A stretch of 64,000 nucleotides of DNA from Streptomyces griseoruber (GCF_001514205.1 NZ_KQ948768.1:236864-300863); one strand, 5' to 3'. Shown: positions 18,897 through 28,142, counted from the first letter of the stretch. A program made the numbers and translations. Notes: generated from the sequence alone by a model not told the origin.

Positions 18897-20141
18897 TCAG
18901 TTGCCGGGAAGCTGCGAGAACGGCGCCCGGTCCGCCCGGGGTTCCGGCGGCAGCTTCAGCACCCGCTCGCCGATCAGGTTGCGCTGGATCTGGTCGGTGC
19001 CTCCGGCCAGCCGGTAGCCGGGGGCGCCGAGGACATGCTGTGTCCAGGCGAAGGTGTCCGGTTCCCCGGTGTCGGCGCTGATGCGCGCTCCCATCAGCTC
19101 GGCGGCGACCTGTCCCGTGCGGGTGAGCAGTTCGGAGGCCATGAGTTTGGTCAACGACGCCTCGGGACCCGGCCGGCCACCGGAGGCGCTCGTCCTGGCG
19201 ACGCGGTCGACGGTGGCCGCGCGCAGCGCGGCACGTACGTACAGGTCGGCGAGGCGCTGGCGGACCAGTGGGTCCGAGGTGCGGCCGAGGGAGCGGGCCA
19301 GCGCGAGCACGTCCGGGAAGGTGCCGCCCTTGCGGCGGTTGCCGCTGCCGGAGGCGGTCCGTTCGAAGGCGAGGGTGGTGGTGGCGACCTCCCAGCCCTG
19401 GCCCGGCCGCCCGATCCGGAGCCGGTCCGGGACGCGTACGCCGCTGAGGAAGACCTCGTTGAAGGAGGCGCCGCCGCTCATCTGACGGATGGGGCGCACC
19501 TCCACTCCGGGGGCGTCCATCGGGACCAGGAAGGCGGTGATGCCGGCCTGTTTGACGACGTCGGGGTCGGTGCGGGCGAGCAGCAGACCGTAGTCGGCGA
19601 ACTGGGCGCCCGAGGTCCACACCTTCTGGCCGTCGATCACCCACTCGTCGCCGTCCTGCCGGGCGCGGGTGCGCAGGGCCGCGAGGTCGGAGCCGGCGCC
19701 GGGTTCGCTGAAGAGCTGGCAGGCCAGCAGGTCGGTGCGGAGGAACGCGCGGGCGTGGTCGTGGCGTTGCTCCGGCGTCCCGAACAGGGAGACGGCCATC
19801 GCGACCAGGCGCACGGTGACGCTGATCAGTTCGGTGGACGGCGGCACCTCGAACGCGGACTCCTCCTCGGCGAAGACGGCCACGTGGGCGGCGGTCAGGC
19901 CCGCGCCGCCCTTGTCCGCGGGGAGGGTCAGCGCCTGGTAGCCGGCGTCGAAGCGGGCCCGCTGGTAGGCGCGGCAGCGCTCCAGCAGCAGGCGCTCCTC
20001 GTCCGGGGGGAGGTTGTGGAACACGGCGAGGTCGGCGGTCTCTCCGGCGGACTGCGGCGCCCGCGCCGGTTCGAGCACGGTGGCCAGCCACTGCCGGACC
20101 TGGGTGCGCCATGCGTCGGGGTCGGGGGCGGGCTGGGCCAT
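18897..20141 (-). CDS. Acyl-CoA dehydrogenase family protein
   Basis: A 414-residue flavoprotein. Recognisable parts are the N-terminal helical domain, the FAD-binding stretch LLACQLFSEPGAGSDLA, the beta-domain VIDGQKVWTSGAQ, and the C-terminal AGGTDQIQRNLIGERVL. It would introduce a 2,3-double bond into an acyl-CoA. The ATG is preceded by gaggagg. It is divergent from the acyl-CoA synthetase gene, and the 196-bp gap carries an inverted repeat. It probably starts beta-oxidation of the CoA ester made by the synthetase. Confidence 0.9.
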   Translation of the reverse strand: MAQPAPDPDAWRTQVRQWLATVLEPARAPQSAGETADLAVFHNLPPDEERLLLERCRAYQRARFDAGYQALTLPADKGGAGLTAAHVAVFAEEESAFEVPPSTELISVTVRLVAMAVSLFGTPEQRHDHARAFLRTDLLACQLFSEPGAGSDLAALRTRARQDGDEWVIDGQKVWTSGAQFADYGLLLARTDPDVVKQAGITAFLVPMDAPGVEVRPIRQMSGGASFNEVFLSGVRVPDRLRIGRPGQGWEVATTTLAFERTASGSGNRRKGGTFPDVLALARSLGRTSDPLVRQRLADLYVRAALRAATVDRVARTSASGGRPGPEASLTKLMASELLTRTGQVAAELMGARISADTGEPDTFAWTQHVLGAPGYRLAGGTDQIQRNLIGERVLKLPPEPRADRAPFSQLPGN

Positions 20142-20238
20142 GGCTCCTCCTCGAGCACTTACCAGATGACAGGTTCAGTAACGGGGATGGGCACGTGTGC
20201 GTCTCTCACCGCTCAACCATGTGGGAATGCCTCCGTCT

Positions 20239-20254
20239 GGAACCAGAGTGTTCC
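20239..20254. promoter_or_regulatory. Inverted repeat ggaac-N6-gttcc between divergent CoA genes
   Basis: A perfect 5-bp arm dyad spaced by 6 bases lies 20 bp upstream of tacagt (20274-20279), a possible -10 box for the synthetase gene. It thus overlaps the expected -35 region. It is a candidate operator for the acyl-CoA dehydrogenase/synthetase divergon. No regulator gene is adjacent. Confidence 0.4.
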
Positions 20255-20337
20255 GCACTTTCTTGATAAACGCTACAGTCTCGGCATCCCCTCTCCCCTC
20301 GACATCGGGAGAGGCCCGAGGAGCCGCCGGAGGAGCC

Positions 20338-21876
20338 ATGTCGCTGCTGCCACTCGACCGTCGCGCCCAGGAGACACCCGACGAGCCCGCCCTGGCGGAC
20401 GACCTGGGCATGCTGTCCTGGTCCGGCCTCGCCGACCAGGTGGCGCGGGCGGCGGCCCGGCTGCTGGAGTTCGCGCCCGGCCCCGACGACCGGATCGCCG
20501 TGCTCGGCGACAACGCGATCCCGACACTGGTGGCCCATCTGGCAGGCCTGCGAGCCGGAGTGGGGACCGTGGCCACGTCCCGGAACCTCACCTCGGGCGA
20601 GCTCGTCGACCAGATCATCGACGCGGGCGTGACCGGGATCATCGCCGGACCCGTCGGCGCGGGTGCCGCCCTTGACGCGGCCCGGGAGCTGGGCCTGCCG
20701 GTCGTGACACACGGAACCCCGGCGGCCGGGCACGCCTTCGGCTGGGACCTGTGGCTGGCCGCCGCGCCCTCCCGACGCACCCTCCCGACGGACCGGCCCG
20801 CCCGGCCTCCGCTCGTCTACACCTCGGGAACCACCGGACGGGCGCGCGGCACCGAGGTGCGCTGGGTGAGCGGCCCGGCCGCCGACAGCGCCGCCTACCT
20901 CGCCGCGATCTCCGCCCGGTCCGGATTCCCGCCCGGAGCGCACCTGGTGTGCGGTCCCCTGCAGCACAACGCGCCGCTGACCTCGCTGCGGCATCTGGCC
21001 GCCGGTCAGCCGGTGGTCGTGCTCGGCAGGTACGACGCGGAGACGTTCCTCAGCCGGGTGCAGAGGTGGCGGGTCTCCTCGACGGTGATGGTGCCCACCC
21101 ACTTCCAACGGCTGCTCGCCCTTCCGGAAGAGGTCCGCGCCCGCTACGACGTCTCCAGCCTGCGGCAGGTCTCCCACACCGGCTCCGCGTGTCCGCCGGA
21201 CGTGAAGCGAGCCATGATCGACTGGTTCGGTCCGGTGCTGACCGAGTCGTACGGAGCCAGCGAAGCGGGAACCGTGGCCCGCATCAGCAGCGCCGAGTGG
21301 CTGGCGCACCCGGGTTCGGTCGGACGGGTCCGGCCCCCGTTCGAGGTCCTGGTCACCGACGACGACGGTCGTCGACTGGCGCCCGGTGAACGCGGGTTGC
21401 TGGCCTTCCGGGCGCCCGACGACCAGGGCGTGCGCTACCACGCGGACCCGGACAAGACCAAGGCCGCCTATCTCTCCCCCGGCGTCTTCACGCTCGGCGA
21501 CATCGGCTACGTCGACGCGCACGGCTACATCTTCATCACCGACCGGGCCGCGGACGTCGTGGTCTCCGGCGGCGTGAACCTGTACCCGGCCGAGAGCGAG
21601 GCGGCCCTGCGGCAGCACCCGGCGGTCACCGAGGTCGCGGTGATCGGCGTGCCCGACCCGGACTTCGGCGAGTCGCTGCGGGCGCTGGTCGTGGTGGCGG
21701 GGGACGAGCCGCCGACCGAGGAGCTGGACCGGTTCTGCCGCGAGCGCCTCGCCGCCTACAAGTGCCCGAAGTCGTACGAGTTCGTTCCCGAGCTCCCGCG
21801 CAACGCGATGGGCAAGCTCGACAAACGCGCGATGCGCCGTCCCTACTGGAGCTCGGAACGGACCATCGCCGGCTGA
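20338..21876 (+). CDS. Acyl-CoA synthetase (AMP-forming)
   Basis: A 512-residue member of the ANL superfamily. The phosphate loop is YTSGTTGRARGTEV, followed by SYGASEAG, the adenylate-binding GDIGYVDAHGYIFITDR, and the C-terminal catalytic lysine region PRNAMGKLDKRAMR. It would activate a carboxylic acid to its CoA ester. ggagg precedes the ATG. The phosphatase, thiolase and reductase genes follow on the same strand. It probably feeds the acyl-CoA dehydrogenase and thiolase. Confidence 0.9.
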   Translation: MSLLPLDRRAQETPDEPALADDLGMLSWSGLADQVARAAARLLEFAPGPDDRIAVLGDNAIPTLVAHLAGLRAGVGTVATSRNLTSGELVDQIIDAGVTGIIAGPVGAGAALDAARELGLPVVTHGTPAAGHAFGWDLWLAAAPSRRTLPTDRPARPPLVYTSGTTGRARGTEVRWVSGPAADSAAYLAAISARSGFPPGAHLVCGPLQHNAPLTSLRHLAAGQPVVVLGRYDAETFLSRVQRWRVSSTVMVPTHFQRLLALPEEVRARYDVSSLRQVSHTGSACPPDVKRAMIDWFGPVLTESYGASEAGTVARISSAEWLAHPGSVGRVRPPFEVLVTDDDGRRLAPGERGLLAFRAPDDQGVRYHADPDKTKAAYLSPGVFTLGDIGYVDAHGYIFITDRAADVVVSGGVNLYPAESEAALRQHPAVTEVAVIGVPDPDFGESLRALVVVAGDEPPTEELDRFCRERLAAYKCPKSYEFVPELPRNAMGKLDKRAMRRPYWSSERTIAG

Positions 21877-21924
21877 GCCGCCCCTCCCACCCTCACACCC
21901 ACTCACCCGTACCGAGGATCACCC

Positions 21925-22530
21925 ATGACCGAACTCCTCCTCATCCGGCACGGCCTCCCCCTGGCGGGGGTGTTCGACCCGGGGCTGTCGCCGGAGGGCA
22001 CCGCTCAGGCCGAGCGCCTCGCCGCCTGGCTCGGGCCCGAGGATGTCGACGCCCTGTACTGCAGCCCGTTCCGGCGTGCCCGTGAGACCGTGGCACCACT
22101 CGAACGGCTGACCGGTATGACGTCCACCGTCCTCGACGACCTGCGCGAGTGGGACACGGACGTGTCCCAGCCCTACACGCCGCCGGAGCAGATCGGCACG
22201 GACGATCCCCGGGCGGCGGCGCTCGCCGAGGGACGCTACGAGGACTTCGTGCCCGATCTCGACTGGGACGCCTTTCGCGCGCGTGCCGTGCGGGCCATGG
22301 ACACCATCCTCGACGCCCATCCCGGCGGGCGGGTCGCGGCCGTGTGCCACGGCGGCATCACCAACACCTACCTGGCGACGGTGCTCGGTCTGCCCAGGAT
22401 GTTCTGGTTCCACCCCGGCTACACCTCCGTCAGCCGGGTGCGCCGCATGCCCGGCGGCCGGATCGTTCTGCACTCGGTGAACGAGACGGCCCACCTGACC
22501 GCCGAACGTGCCGTCGACGCGGTCGCCTGA
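21925..22530 (+). CDS. Histidine phosphatase family protein
   Basis: A 201-residue phosphoglycerate-mutase-like protein. The active-site RHG is at residues 8-10 (LLIRHGLPL), the second catalytic region is YCSPFRRARET, and the second His is in VCHGGITNTY. It would remove a phosphate from a small molecule or protein. Its place between acyl-CoA synthetase and thiolase is unusual for a beta-oxidation operon. It may act on a pathway phospho-intermediate, for instance a product of the PEP-utilizing protein; that link is speculative. Confidence 0.85.
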   Translation: MTELLLIRHGLPLAGVFDPGLSPEGTAQAERLAAWLGPEDVDALYCSPFRRARETVAPLERLTGMTSTVLDDLREWDTDVSQPYTPPEQIGTDDPRAAALAEGRYEDFVPDLDWDAFRARAVRAMDTILDAHPGGRVAAVCHGGITNTYLATVLGLPRMFWFHPGYTSVSRVRRMPGGRIVLHSVNETAHLTAERAVDAVA

Positions 22531-22559
22531 CCTCGTCCCCCACCCAGGAGGTGCCGGCC

Positions 22560-23750
22560 ATGCCGGGATCCGTCATCGTCGCCGGAACCAGGACGCCCAT
22601 CGGCAAACTGATGGGCACCCTGAGCACCCTGACCGCGGTCGACCTCGGCGCCCACGCCATCGGCGCCGCGCTGGCCGCCGTCCACCTGGACCCGGCGGCC
22701 GTGGAAGCCGTCGTCATGGGCCATGTCGTGCAGGCCGGGGCCGGCCCCAACCCGGCCCGGCAGGCCGCGATCCGCGCGGGCATTCCGTTCTCCGTCCCCG
22801 CGAGTACCGTCAACAAGCTCTGCCCGTCGGGTCTGCACGCCATCGCCCTGGCCGACCTCATGATCGCCTCCGGCCGTCACGAGGTGGTCGTCGCCGGTGG
22901 TATGGAGTCCATGTCGGGTGCCCCGCACCTGCTGCGCGGAGCTCGCCCCGGCTGGAGGTACGGATCGACCGCGGCGGAGGACGCCCTCGACCGCGACGCC
23001 CTCATCTGCGCCTTCGACGACGTCTCCATGGGGGCGGCCACCGAGCGCTACCAGCAGCCGCACGCCCTGACCCGGGAGGAACTGGACGAGTACAGCGCGC
23101 TGTCCCATCAAAGGGCCGCCGACGCACAGGAGTCGGGCGCGTTGTCCGAGGAGATCGCTCCCGTCGCCGTTGCCGGACGCCGGGGCGAGACGTCGGTGGA
23201 CACCGACGAGGGCATACGGCCGGGAACCACCGCCGAGAGCCTGGGGCGCCTGAGGCCGGCCTTCTCCCCAGCGGGCACCGTCACCGCGGGCAACTCCTCA
23301 CAGCTGTCCGACGGCGCCGCGGCCGTGGTCGTGATGAGCGCGGAGCGCGCCCGGTGGGAAGGCCTGACACCGCTCGCCGAGATCGGCGCCTACGGCACGG
23401 TCGCGGGTCCCGACCCCTCGCTGCTCGTCCAGCCGGCCGGCGCGGTCCGCGACGCGCTGTCCCGTGACGGCCGGCTGAAGGCCGCCGACCTGGACCTGTT
23501 CGAGATCAACGAGGCGTTCGCCGGAGTCGCCCTGGCGTCCGTACGGCAGCTGGGCATCCCGCTGGACAAGGTGAACGTCAGCGGCGGCGCGATCGCGCTC
23601 GGGCACCCGGTCGGCATGACCGGAGCCCGGCTGGTGCTGACGCTCGCGGCGCAGTTGCGGCGGCGCGGAGGCGGCACCGGAGCGGCCGCCCTGTGTGGGG
23701 GCGGTGGTCAGGGCGACGCGCTGTTGCTGCATGTTCCGACGCAGACCTGA
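22560..23750 (+). CDS. Acetyl-CoA C-acyltransferase (thiolase)
   Basis: A 396-residue thiolase. The acyl-accepting cysteine is C88 (NKLCPSG), the base is H349 (ALGHPVGMTG) and the second cysteine is C379 (ALCGGGGQG). All catalytic residues are present at the usual spacing. aggagg lies 7 bases before the ATG. It would cleave a 3-ketoacyl-CoA with release of acetyl-CoA, the last beta-oxidation step, consistent with the nearby synthetase and dehydrogenase. Confidence 0.92.
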   Translation: MPGSVIVAGTRTPIGKLMGTLSTLTAVDLGAHAIGAALAAVHLDPAAVEAVVMGHVVQAGAGPNPARQAAIRAGIPFSVPASTVNKLCPSGLHAIALADLMIASGRHEVVVAGGMESMSGAPHLLRGARPGWRYGSTAAEDALDRDALICAFDDVSMGAATERYQQPHALTREELDEYSALSHQRAADAQESGALSEEIAPVAVAGRRGETSVDTDEGIRPGTTAESLGRLRPAFSPAGTVTAGNSSQLSDGAAAVVVMSAERARWEGLTPLAEIGAYGTVAGPDPSLLVQPAGAVRDALSRDGRLKAADLDLFEINEAFAGVALASVRQLGIPLDKVNVSGGAIALGHPVGMTGARLVLTLAAQLRRRGGGTGAAALCGGGGQGDALLLHVPTQT

Positions 23751-23769
23751 ACCCCGGAGCTGAACGACC

Positions 23770-24747
23770 ATGAACGACCACCTGCCCCCGGCCCCGACGA
23801 CCCTCACGGTGGCCGCCCGCACGCTCGCCGCCGACGGCGTCGTCTCCCTCACCTTGCGCCGCCCCGACGGCGGAGCGCTCCCCTCCTGGACGCCGGGCGC
23901 CCATATCGACGTACTCCTGGAAGGCGGCAACGGCGACGACGGCGACGTGATCCGTCAGTACTCGCTGTGCGGGCACCCTGCCGACCGCGGGACCTGGCAG
24001 ATCGCCGTGCTGCGCGAGCCGCAGGGCCGCGGCGGCTCCGCGTACGTCCACGCCCACCTGCGCGAAGGCACCACGGTGCGGGTCCGCGGACCGCGGAACA
24101 ACTTCCCGCTGCGGCCCGCCGCCCGCCATCTGTTCATCGCCGGCGGCGTCGGTATCACGCCCATCCTTCCCATGGTCGAGGCCGCCGAGACCGCGGGGGC
24201 CGACTGGCGGCTGCTGTACGGCGGCCGCACCCGTACCTCCATGGCGTTCCTGGACCGCCTCGCCCCCCACGGGGACCGTGTGCGGATCCGGCCGCAGGAC
24301 GAGTACGGCCTGCTGGACCTCGCCGCCCATCTCGGCGTGCCCGAGGAGGGCACCCTGGTGCACGCCTGCGGTCCCGAACCCCTGCTGCGGGCGGTGCGGG
24401 AGCAGTGCGCGGGCTGGCCGCCCGGCACGCTGTGCGTCGAGCGGTTCGCCCCGGTGCGGACGGCCGAAACCGCCCCGGCCGAGTCCTTCGAACTGGAACT
24501 CGCCCGTTCCGGCCTCACCCTCACCGTGCCGCCTGGCCGTTCGGTGCTCGAAACCGTGGAGGAGGCCGGCGTCGCGGTCGACTTCTCCTGCCGGGAAGGC
24601 ACGTGCGGCACCTGCGAGACCGATGTGCTCGACGGCAGGCCCGAGCACCGCGACTCGCTGCTGACCGAGGAGGAGCGAGCCGCCGGCGACACCATGCTCA
24701 TCTGCGTCTCCCGCTCACGCGGTCCTCGCCTGGTCCTCGATCTGTGA
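23770..24747 (+). CDS. PDR/VanB-type flavin reductase with C-terminal [2Fe-2S] ferredoxin domain
   Basis: A 325-residue oxygenase reductase. It has an N-terminal FMN-binding barrel (QYSLCGHP), an NAD-binding domain with FIAGGVGITPILPM, and a C-terminal plant-type cluster domain with CREGTCGTCETDV and a final cysteine in LICVS. Such proteins are the electron-transfer partners of single-component Rieske oxygenases such as vanillate demethylase. The first Rieske oxygenase at 4.7 kb has no adjacent electron donor, so this is a good candidate partner although 18 kb away. Confidence 0.9.
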   Translation: MNDHLPPAPTTLTVAARTLAADGVVSLTLRRPDGGALPSWTPGAHIDVLLEGGNGDDGDVIRQYSLCGHPADRGTWQIAVLREPQGRGGSAYVHAHLREGTTVRVRGPRNNFPLRPAARHLFIAGGVGITPILPMVEAAETAGADWRLLYGGRTRTSMAFLDRLAPHGDRVRIRPQDEYGLLDLAAHLGVPEEGTLVHACGPEPLLRAVREQCAGWPPGTLCVERFAPVRTAETAPAESFELELARSGLTLTVPPGRSVLETVEEAGVAVDFSCREGTCGTCETDVLDGRPEHRDSLLTEEERAAGDTMLICVSRSRGPRLVLDL

Positions 24748-24824
24748 CGGCGATCACCGCAAGCAGTCGGAGCGGGTGCGGGGCCTCCGGACTCGCCACA
24801 GCGACTCATCGGTAAGGACCTCGG

Positions 24825-24987
24825 ATGGATCCCGTCACCCGTCTCGGCTTCGTCGGATGCGGGCTCATGGGCCCCGGCATCGCCGAAGTCGCCGCCCGTA
24901 GCGGCATCGACGTCCGTGTCGCCGAGGCCACACCGGACGCGGTCGAGGCAGGCCGCCGCCTCACCGCCTCCCCGGACCGGCTTTCCT
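24825..24987 (+). pseudogene. 3-hydroxyacyl-CoA dehydrogenase, N-terminal fragment
   Basis: The first ~50 residues are clearly the start of a 3-hydroxybutyryl-CoA dehydrogenase (LGFVGCGLMGPGIAEVAARSG with the dinucleotide-binding GxGxxG-type loop). The homology stops near 24985, and the frame ends at 25049 after unrelated residues. A full gene would need about 850 bp. The break coincides with the start of a decayed region on the other strand, so a deletion or insertion has removed the rest. Confidence 0.7.
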
Positions 24988-25119
24988 CACCCATGCGCCG
25001 CACAGATCGGCTTCCGCACGTCCGCCCAGAAACAAGGGGAGGTCGGTGAGGTGCGCGGTGACATCGGACGCAGTACGGACTCCTCGGCGTGGGGTGGTGC
25101 GGGGGTTGCGGGTGCTGGC

Positions 25120-25289
25120 GGTCCCAGTCCGGCGACGAAGGCATCCACGTCCACACGCTCGCCACAGCGGGCATTCACCTCGCACAGGGCAGCAGCCGTC
25201 GCCCGCCGGGTGTCCAGCAGCGTCAGGTCCAGATCGGCACCGAACACGGAGAACCGGCCGGCCCGGAGGATGGCGGAGTCGCCGATCAT
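25120..25289 (-). pseudogene. HAD-family hydrolase, N-terminal fragment
   Basis: From ATG 25289 on the minus strand the frame gives SVFGADLDLTLLDTRRATAA, the DxDxT/L nucleophile motif of haloacid-dehalogenase-like phosphatases, and continues to GLGPP. After this the family resemblance ends and the frame becomes a low-complexity tail. The remaining three quarters of the gene are missing. It sits head-to-head with the truncated 3-hydroxyacyl-CoA dehydrogenase. Confidence 0.55.
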
Positions 25290-25570
25290 GACACCCTGTC
25301 CCGCCTCGCGCAGCCATGGAGGGGCCGGGTGCGCAACGCGTCCCGCCCCGCGCCATGCTCGGCCCGGGCCGACCCTCGGGTAGCCGATCCGGCCGCGCAC
25401 AGCTGTGACCTGCGATGGTCGGGCACGTGCACAGCCACCAGCCCCCACCACGGCGGCCTCGATGCGTACGGCGTCCCAGGCGTCGTACGTCGCTATCGCC
25501 TCGCCTGTGGTGGGGTTGACGGTGGCGTCGACCAACTTCCCGCCGATGCCGCCGAGTTTGCGCGCCACCC

Positions 25571-25645
25571 GGCCGCCACCGGCCTCTGCGTCGCCGGCCG
25601 CCACCGGCCTCTGCGTCGCCGGCCGCCACCGGCCTCTGCGTCGCC
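25571..25645. repeat. Three exact tandem copies of a 25-bp unit
   Basis: The unit starting ggccgccaccggcctctgcg is repeated three times without a mismatch, at 25571, 25596 and 25621. As 25 is not a multiple of three, each copy shifts the reading frame. It lies inside the decayed stretch between 24.99 and 25.85 kb, where no intact gene was found. Confidence 0.9.
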
Positions 25646-25846
25646 GACTGCCTCGGCGCCCGATGGGTCGCCTCGCCGAAGGGAGGTGGGCCAGGCGCAG
25701 GACGAGGACGGCCGCAGGTGGCGCAGGGCCACTGTGTGGATCTCCAGGGGCGGGCGTCCGAGGGCTGGGAACTCTGCGGCGAGATGGGCGGCGGTCCGTC
25801 GGAGGGCCTGGGCGTCCTCGGGCAGGGGCCGGCGCAGGATCGGCGC

Positions 25847-26236
25847 TTACGGGTCTTCCACGCGGGCGCCGGCGGTGGGTGGTGGCCGGGTCGAGGGAGT
25901 CCGGCGGAACGGGACCAGGGTGCCCTCGGCGTGGATGAGGTCACCCCGCTGCTGCACCTGGCCGGGGCGAGCCCACGGCCACGAGCCGGGTTCGACGGCG
26001 TAGGCGGGGAAGTCGACCGTGTGCCAGAGGGTTCCGCCGGTGAGGGTGCTCAGGTGGTGGAGGTCCGGGCGCCGGGGAGCCGTGAGCCGCTCATCGGGGG
26101 CGCGGTGGCCGCCCAGGTCGGCGAGGGGCCGCACCTCGACGCCGGCAGGGCTGCCGGCGGGCACCGCGAAGGAGATCTCCAGGATCCTCCGGCTGGCATC
26201 ATGTCGGTTTTTGACCATCACCAGTCGCCCGCGCAT
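25847..26236 (-). CDS. Hypothetical protein, doubtful
   Basis: A 129-residue frame on the minus strand from ATG 26236. Its composition looks protein-like (ILEISFAVPAGSPAGVEVR, then TLWHTVDFPAYAVEPGSW), but I recognise no family. It is divergent from the DsbA-like gene, with about 100 bp between the starts. Sequence beyond its stop, to 25.3 kb, has no intact gene, so it may itself be a fragment. No clear ribosome site is seen. Confidence 0.35.
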   Translation of the reverse strand: MRGRLVMVKNRHDASRRILEISFAVPAGSPAGVEVRPLADLGGHRAPDERLTAPRRPDLHHLSTLTGGTLWHTVDFPAYAVEPGSWPWARPGQVQQRGDLIHAEGTLVPFRRTPSTRPPPTAGARVEDP

Positions 26237-26338
26237 CTGATTCGACCTGTTCAACCACTCTAACTTGGAGCTGTCAGCCCATCTGGCATCAATCGATGTC
26301 GGAAAGCAGTAAGAGAGCGTCAAGAGAGGAGGTATGTG

Positions 26339-27028
26339 ATGCCTTCGGCAGAACGGGCCTCCTTGACGTACGCCTTCGACGCGTACTGCGCCTGGTGCTA
26401 CGGCTTCGGCCCCACCCTGCGGGCCTTCGCCGAGGAAAACGCTCACCGCATCCGGCTCAGCGTCGTGTCGGCCGGCCTCTACACCGGTGCCCGGGCGCTG
26501 CCGGTCTCGGCCTATCCGCACCTTCCGGCCGAACGCGGCGACGTCACGCGGCTGACCGGAGTCACCTTCGGCACGGGCTACGACCGCGCCGTCTCGCGGG
26601 GAACGACCGTGCTCGACTCCGCAGCCGCGGCGGCGGGGCTGGCCGCACTGCGCGACCAGCCCGGCATCAGCGAACTGGACGCGGCCGAGGCCATGCAGCG
26701 GGCGTGGTTCGTCGACGGCCGGAGCCTGTCCGACGCCGAGGTCTACCGGGGTATAGCCGACGAACTCGGACTGGACGCGGACGCCGTGACCGCGGCGTTC
26801 AGCGCCCCGGCCGGCCGGGTGAAGGCCCGCGCCGACTTCCGCGCGCTACGCCGCCTGCGCGTTCTCTCCTACCCGACGCTACTGCTGGACTCCGCGCACG
26901 GAGCCGACCGGATGGGCGGCGCGGACTCCACCGTCACCTCCCTGACCTCCGCCCTCGACCAGCGCCTGACCACGACCGTCCCCCAAGTCCCCACCCATGA
27001 CCTGCCCTCACAAGGAGAACCGTCATGA
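26339..27028 (+). CDS. DsbA/FrnE-like thioredoxin-fold protein
   Basis: A 229-residue DsbA-family protein without a signal peptide, so cytosolic. The redox motif is C17-A-W-C20 (FDAYCAWCYGF), as in FrnE-type proteins. The helical insert and the C-terminal SYPTLLL cis-proline-type segment are present. aggagg lies 6 bases before the chosen ATG. It is the first gene of the run leading to the macrodomain and sirtuin genes and overlaps the next gene by ATGA. In context it may handle thiols or disulfides under redox stress; that is inference. Confidence 0.85.
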   Translation: MPSAERASLTYAFDAYCAWCYGFGPTLRAFAEENAHRIRLSVVSAGLYTGARALPVSAYPHLPAERGDVTRLTGVTFGTGYDRAVSRGTTVLDSAAAAAGLAALRDQPGISELDAAEAMQRAWFVDGRSLSDAEVYRGIADELGLDADAVTAAFSAPAGRVKARADFRALRRLRVLSYPTLLLDSAHGADRMGGADSTVTSLTSALDQRLTTTVPQVPTHDLPSQGEPS

Positions 27029-27786
27029 GCAACGCCAAGAACACCGTCCTGACCGCCGCCGGTGAACTGTTCGGCCAGAAGGACCCGAGCGCGGTGGACC
27101 GCTGGGTCGCCGCCGACTACACCCAGCACAGCACCCTGGCCGCCGACGGCCCCGAGGCCCTGCGCCAACTGGTCGCCGGCCTGCCGGAGGGCTTCGGCTA
27201 CGAGGGCGCCCGAGTGATCGCCGACGGCGACCTGGTCGCCCTGCACGGCACGTACCACGGCTTCGGGCCCGACCCGCTGGTCGCCTTCGACGTCTTCCGT
27301 GTCGACGCCGACGGCAAGCTCGCCGAGCACTGGGACGCCCTGACCCCGCTGGTCAAGGAGACCGCCTCCGGGCGCTCGCAGACCGACGGCCCCACCGAGG
27401 TCACCTCGCCCGAGGAGACCGAGGCCAACCGGGCCCTGGTCGCCGAGTTCGCGCAGAAGGTCCTGGTCGGCGCGGACTACTCGGTGCTCACCGACTACAT
27501 CTCCACCGAGACGTACGACCAGCACAACCCGGAGGCCGCCGACGGCCTCGCCGGCTTCGGCGCCGCTGCCGCGAAGTGGGCCGAGCAGGGCAAGAACCTC
27601 GTCTACAAGACCGTCCACAAGGTCATCGCCGAGGGCGAGTTCGTCCTGCTCCAGTCCGAGGGCGAGTTCGGCGTCCCCGTCGCCTACTACGACCTCTTCC
27701 GCGTCCAGGGCGGCAAGATCGTCGAGCACTGGGACGTCATCTCCCCGATCCCGGCCGAGCTGCCCCACGGCAACGGCCTGTTCTGA
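27025..27786 (+). CDS. Double SnoaL-like (NTF2 fold) protein
   Basis: A 253-residue protein made of two SnoaL-like domains: residues ~1-115 (DYTQHSTLAADGPEALRQL, FDVFRVDADGKLAEHWDAL) and ~135-253 (TYDQHNPEAADG, YYDLFRVQGGKIVEHWDVI). The repeats share the QH and EHWD signatures. Such cone-shaped folds bind or isomerise small hydrophobic ligands. It overlaps the DsbA-like gene by 4 bp, implying coupling. It resembles the single-domain protein at 30.1 kb, including a C-terminal tail ending in N-G-L-F versus N-T-M-F. Confidence 0.85.
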   Translation: MSNAKNTVLTAAGELFGQKDPSAVDRWVAADYTQHSTLAADGPEALRQLVAGLPEGFGYEGARVIADGDLVALHGTYHGFGPDPLVAFDVFRVDADGKLAEHWDALTPLVKETASGRSQTDGPTEVTSPEETEANRALVAEFAQKVLVGADYSVLTDYISTETYDQHNPEAADGLAGFGAAAAKWAEQGKNLVYKTVHKVIAEGEFVLLQSEGEFGVPVAYYDLFRVQGGKIVEHWDVISPIPAELPHGNGLF

Positions 27787-27818
27787 GGCCGCGCACCGCC
27801 GACAGGGAGAGAATCGCG

Positions 27819-28142
27819 ATGAGTGAGCCGACCTACGCCGGGAAGACCTTCGTCTTCCGCGTCGACAACGGGGTCGTCTTCCGCAACACCTACGCGGCCG
27901 ACGGCACCACTCTCCACTACGAGACCACCGAGGGCCCGACCAAGGGCTCCGAGGAGACGGTCACCCTCCACACCGCCGAGGTGGCCCCCGGCCTGTTCAT
28001 GCTCGCCTGGGTCGAGAAGTCCGGCATGACGGTCACTCACCTCATGAACCTCGACGCCCTGACGGTCCACGCCTTCTGGACCTACGAGACGGGCGACGGC
28101 CGCATCGCCGAACTGCACACCGGAACCCTCGAACCCGCCTGA
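27819..28142 (+). CDS. MoaF-like small protein
   Basis: A 107-residue beta-rich protein resembling the MoaF N-terminal domain family: GKTFVFRVDNGVVF, LHYETTEGPTKGSEETV, PGLFMLAWVEKSGMTVTHLM. MoaF-like proteins are often found in oxidoreductase and catechol-related operons; their biochemical role is poorly known. A gggagag element lies about 8 bases before the ATG. It is 32 bp after the double SnoaL gene and 120 bp before the macrodomain gene, so it probably belongs to the same transcript. Confidence 0.75.
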   Translation: MSEPTYAGKTFVFRVDNGVVFRNTYAADGTTLHYETTEGPTKGSEETVTLHTAEVAPGLFMLAWVEKSGMTVTHLMNLDALTVHAFWTYETGDGRIAELHTGTLEPA

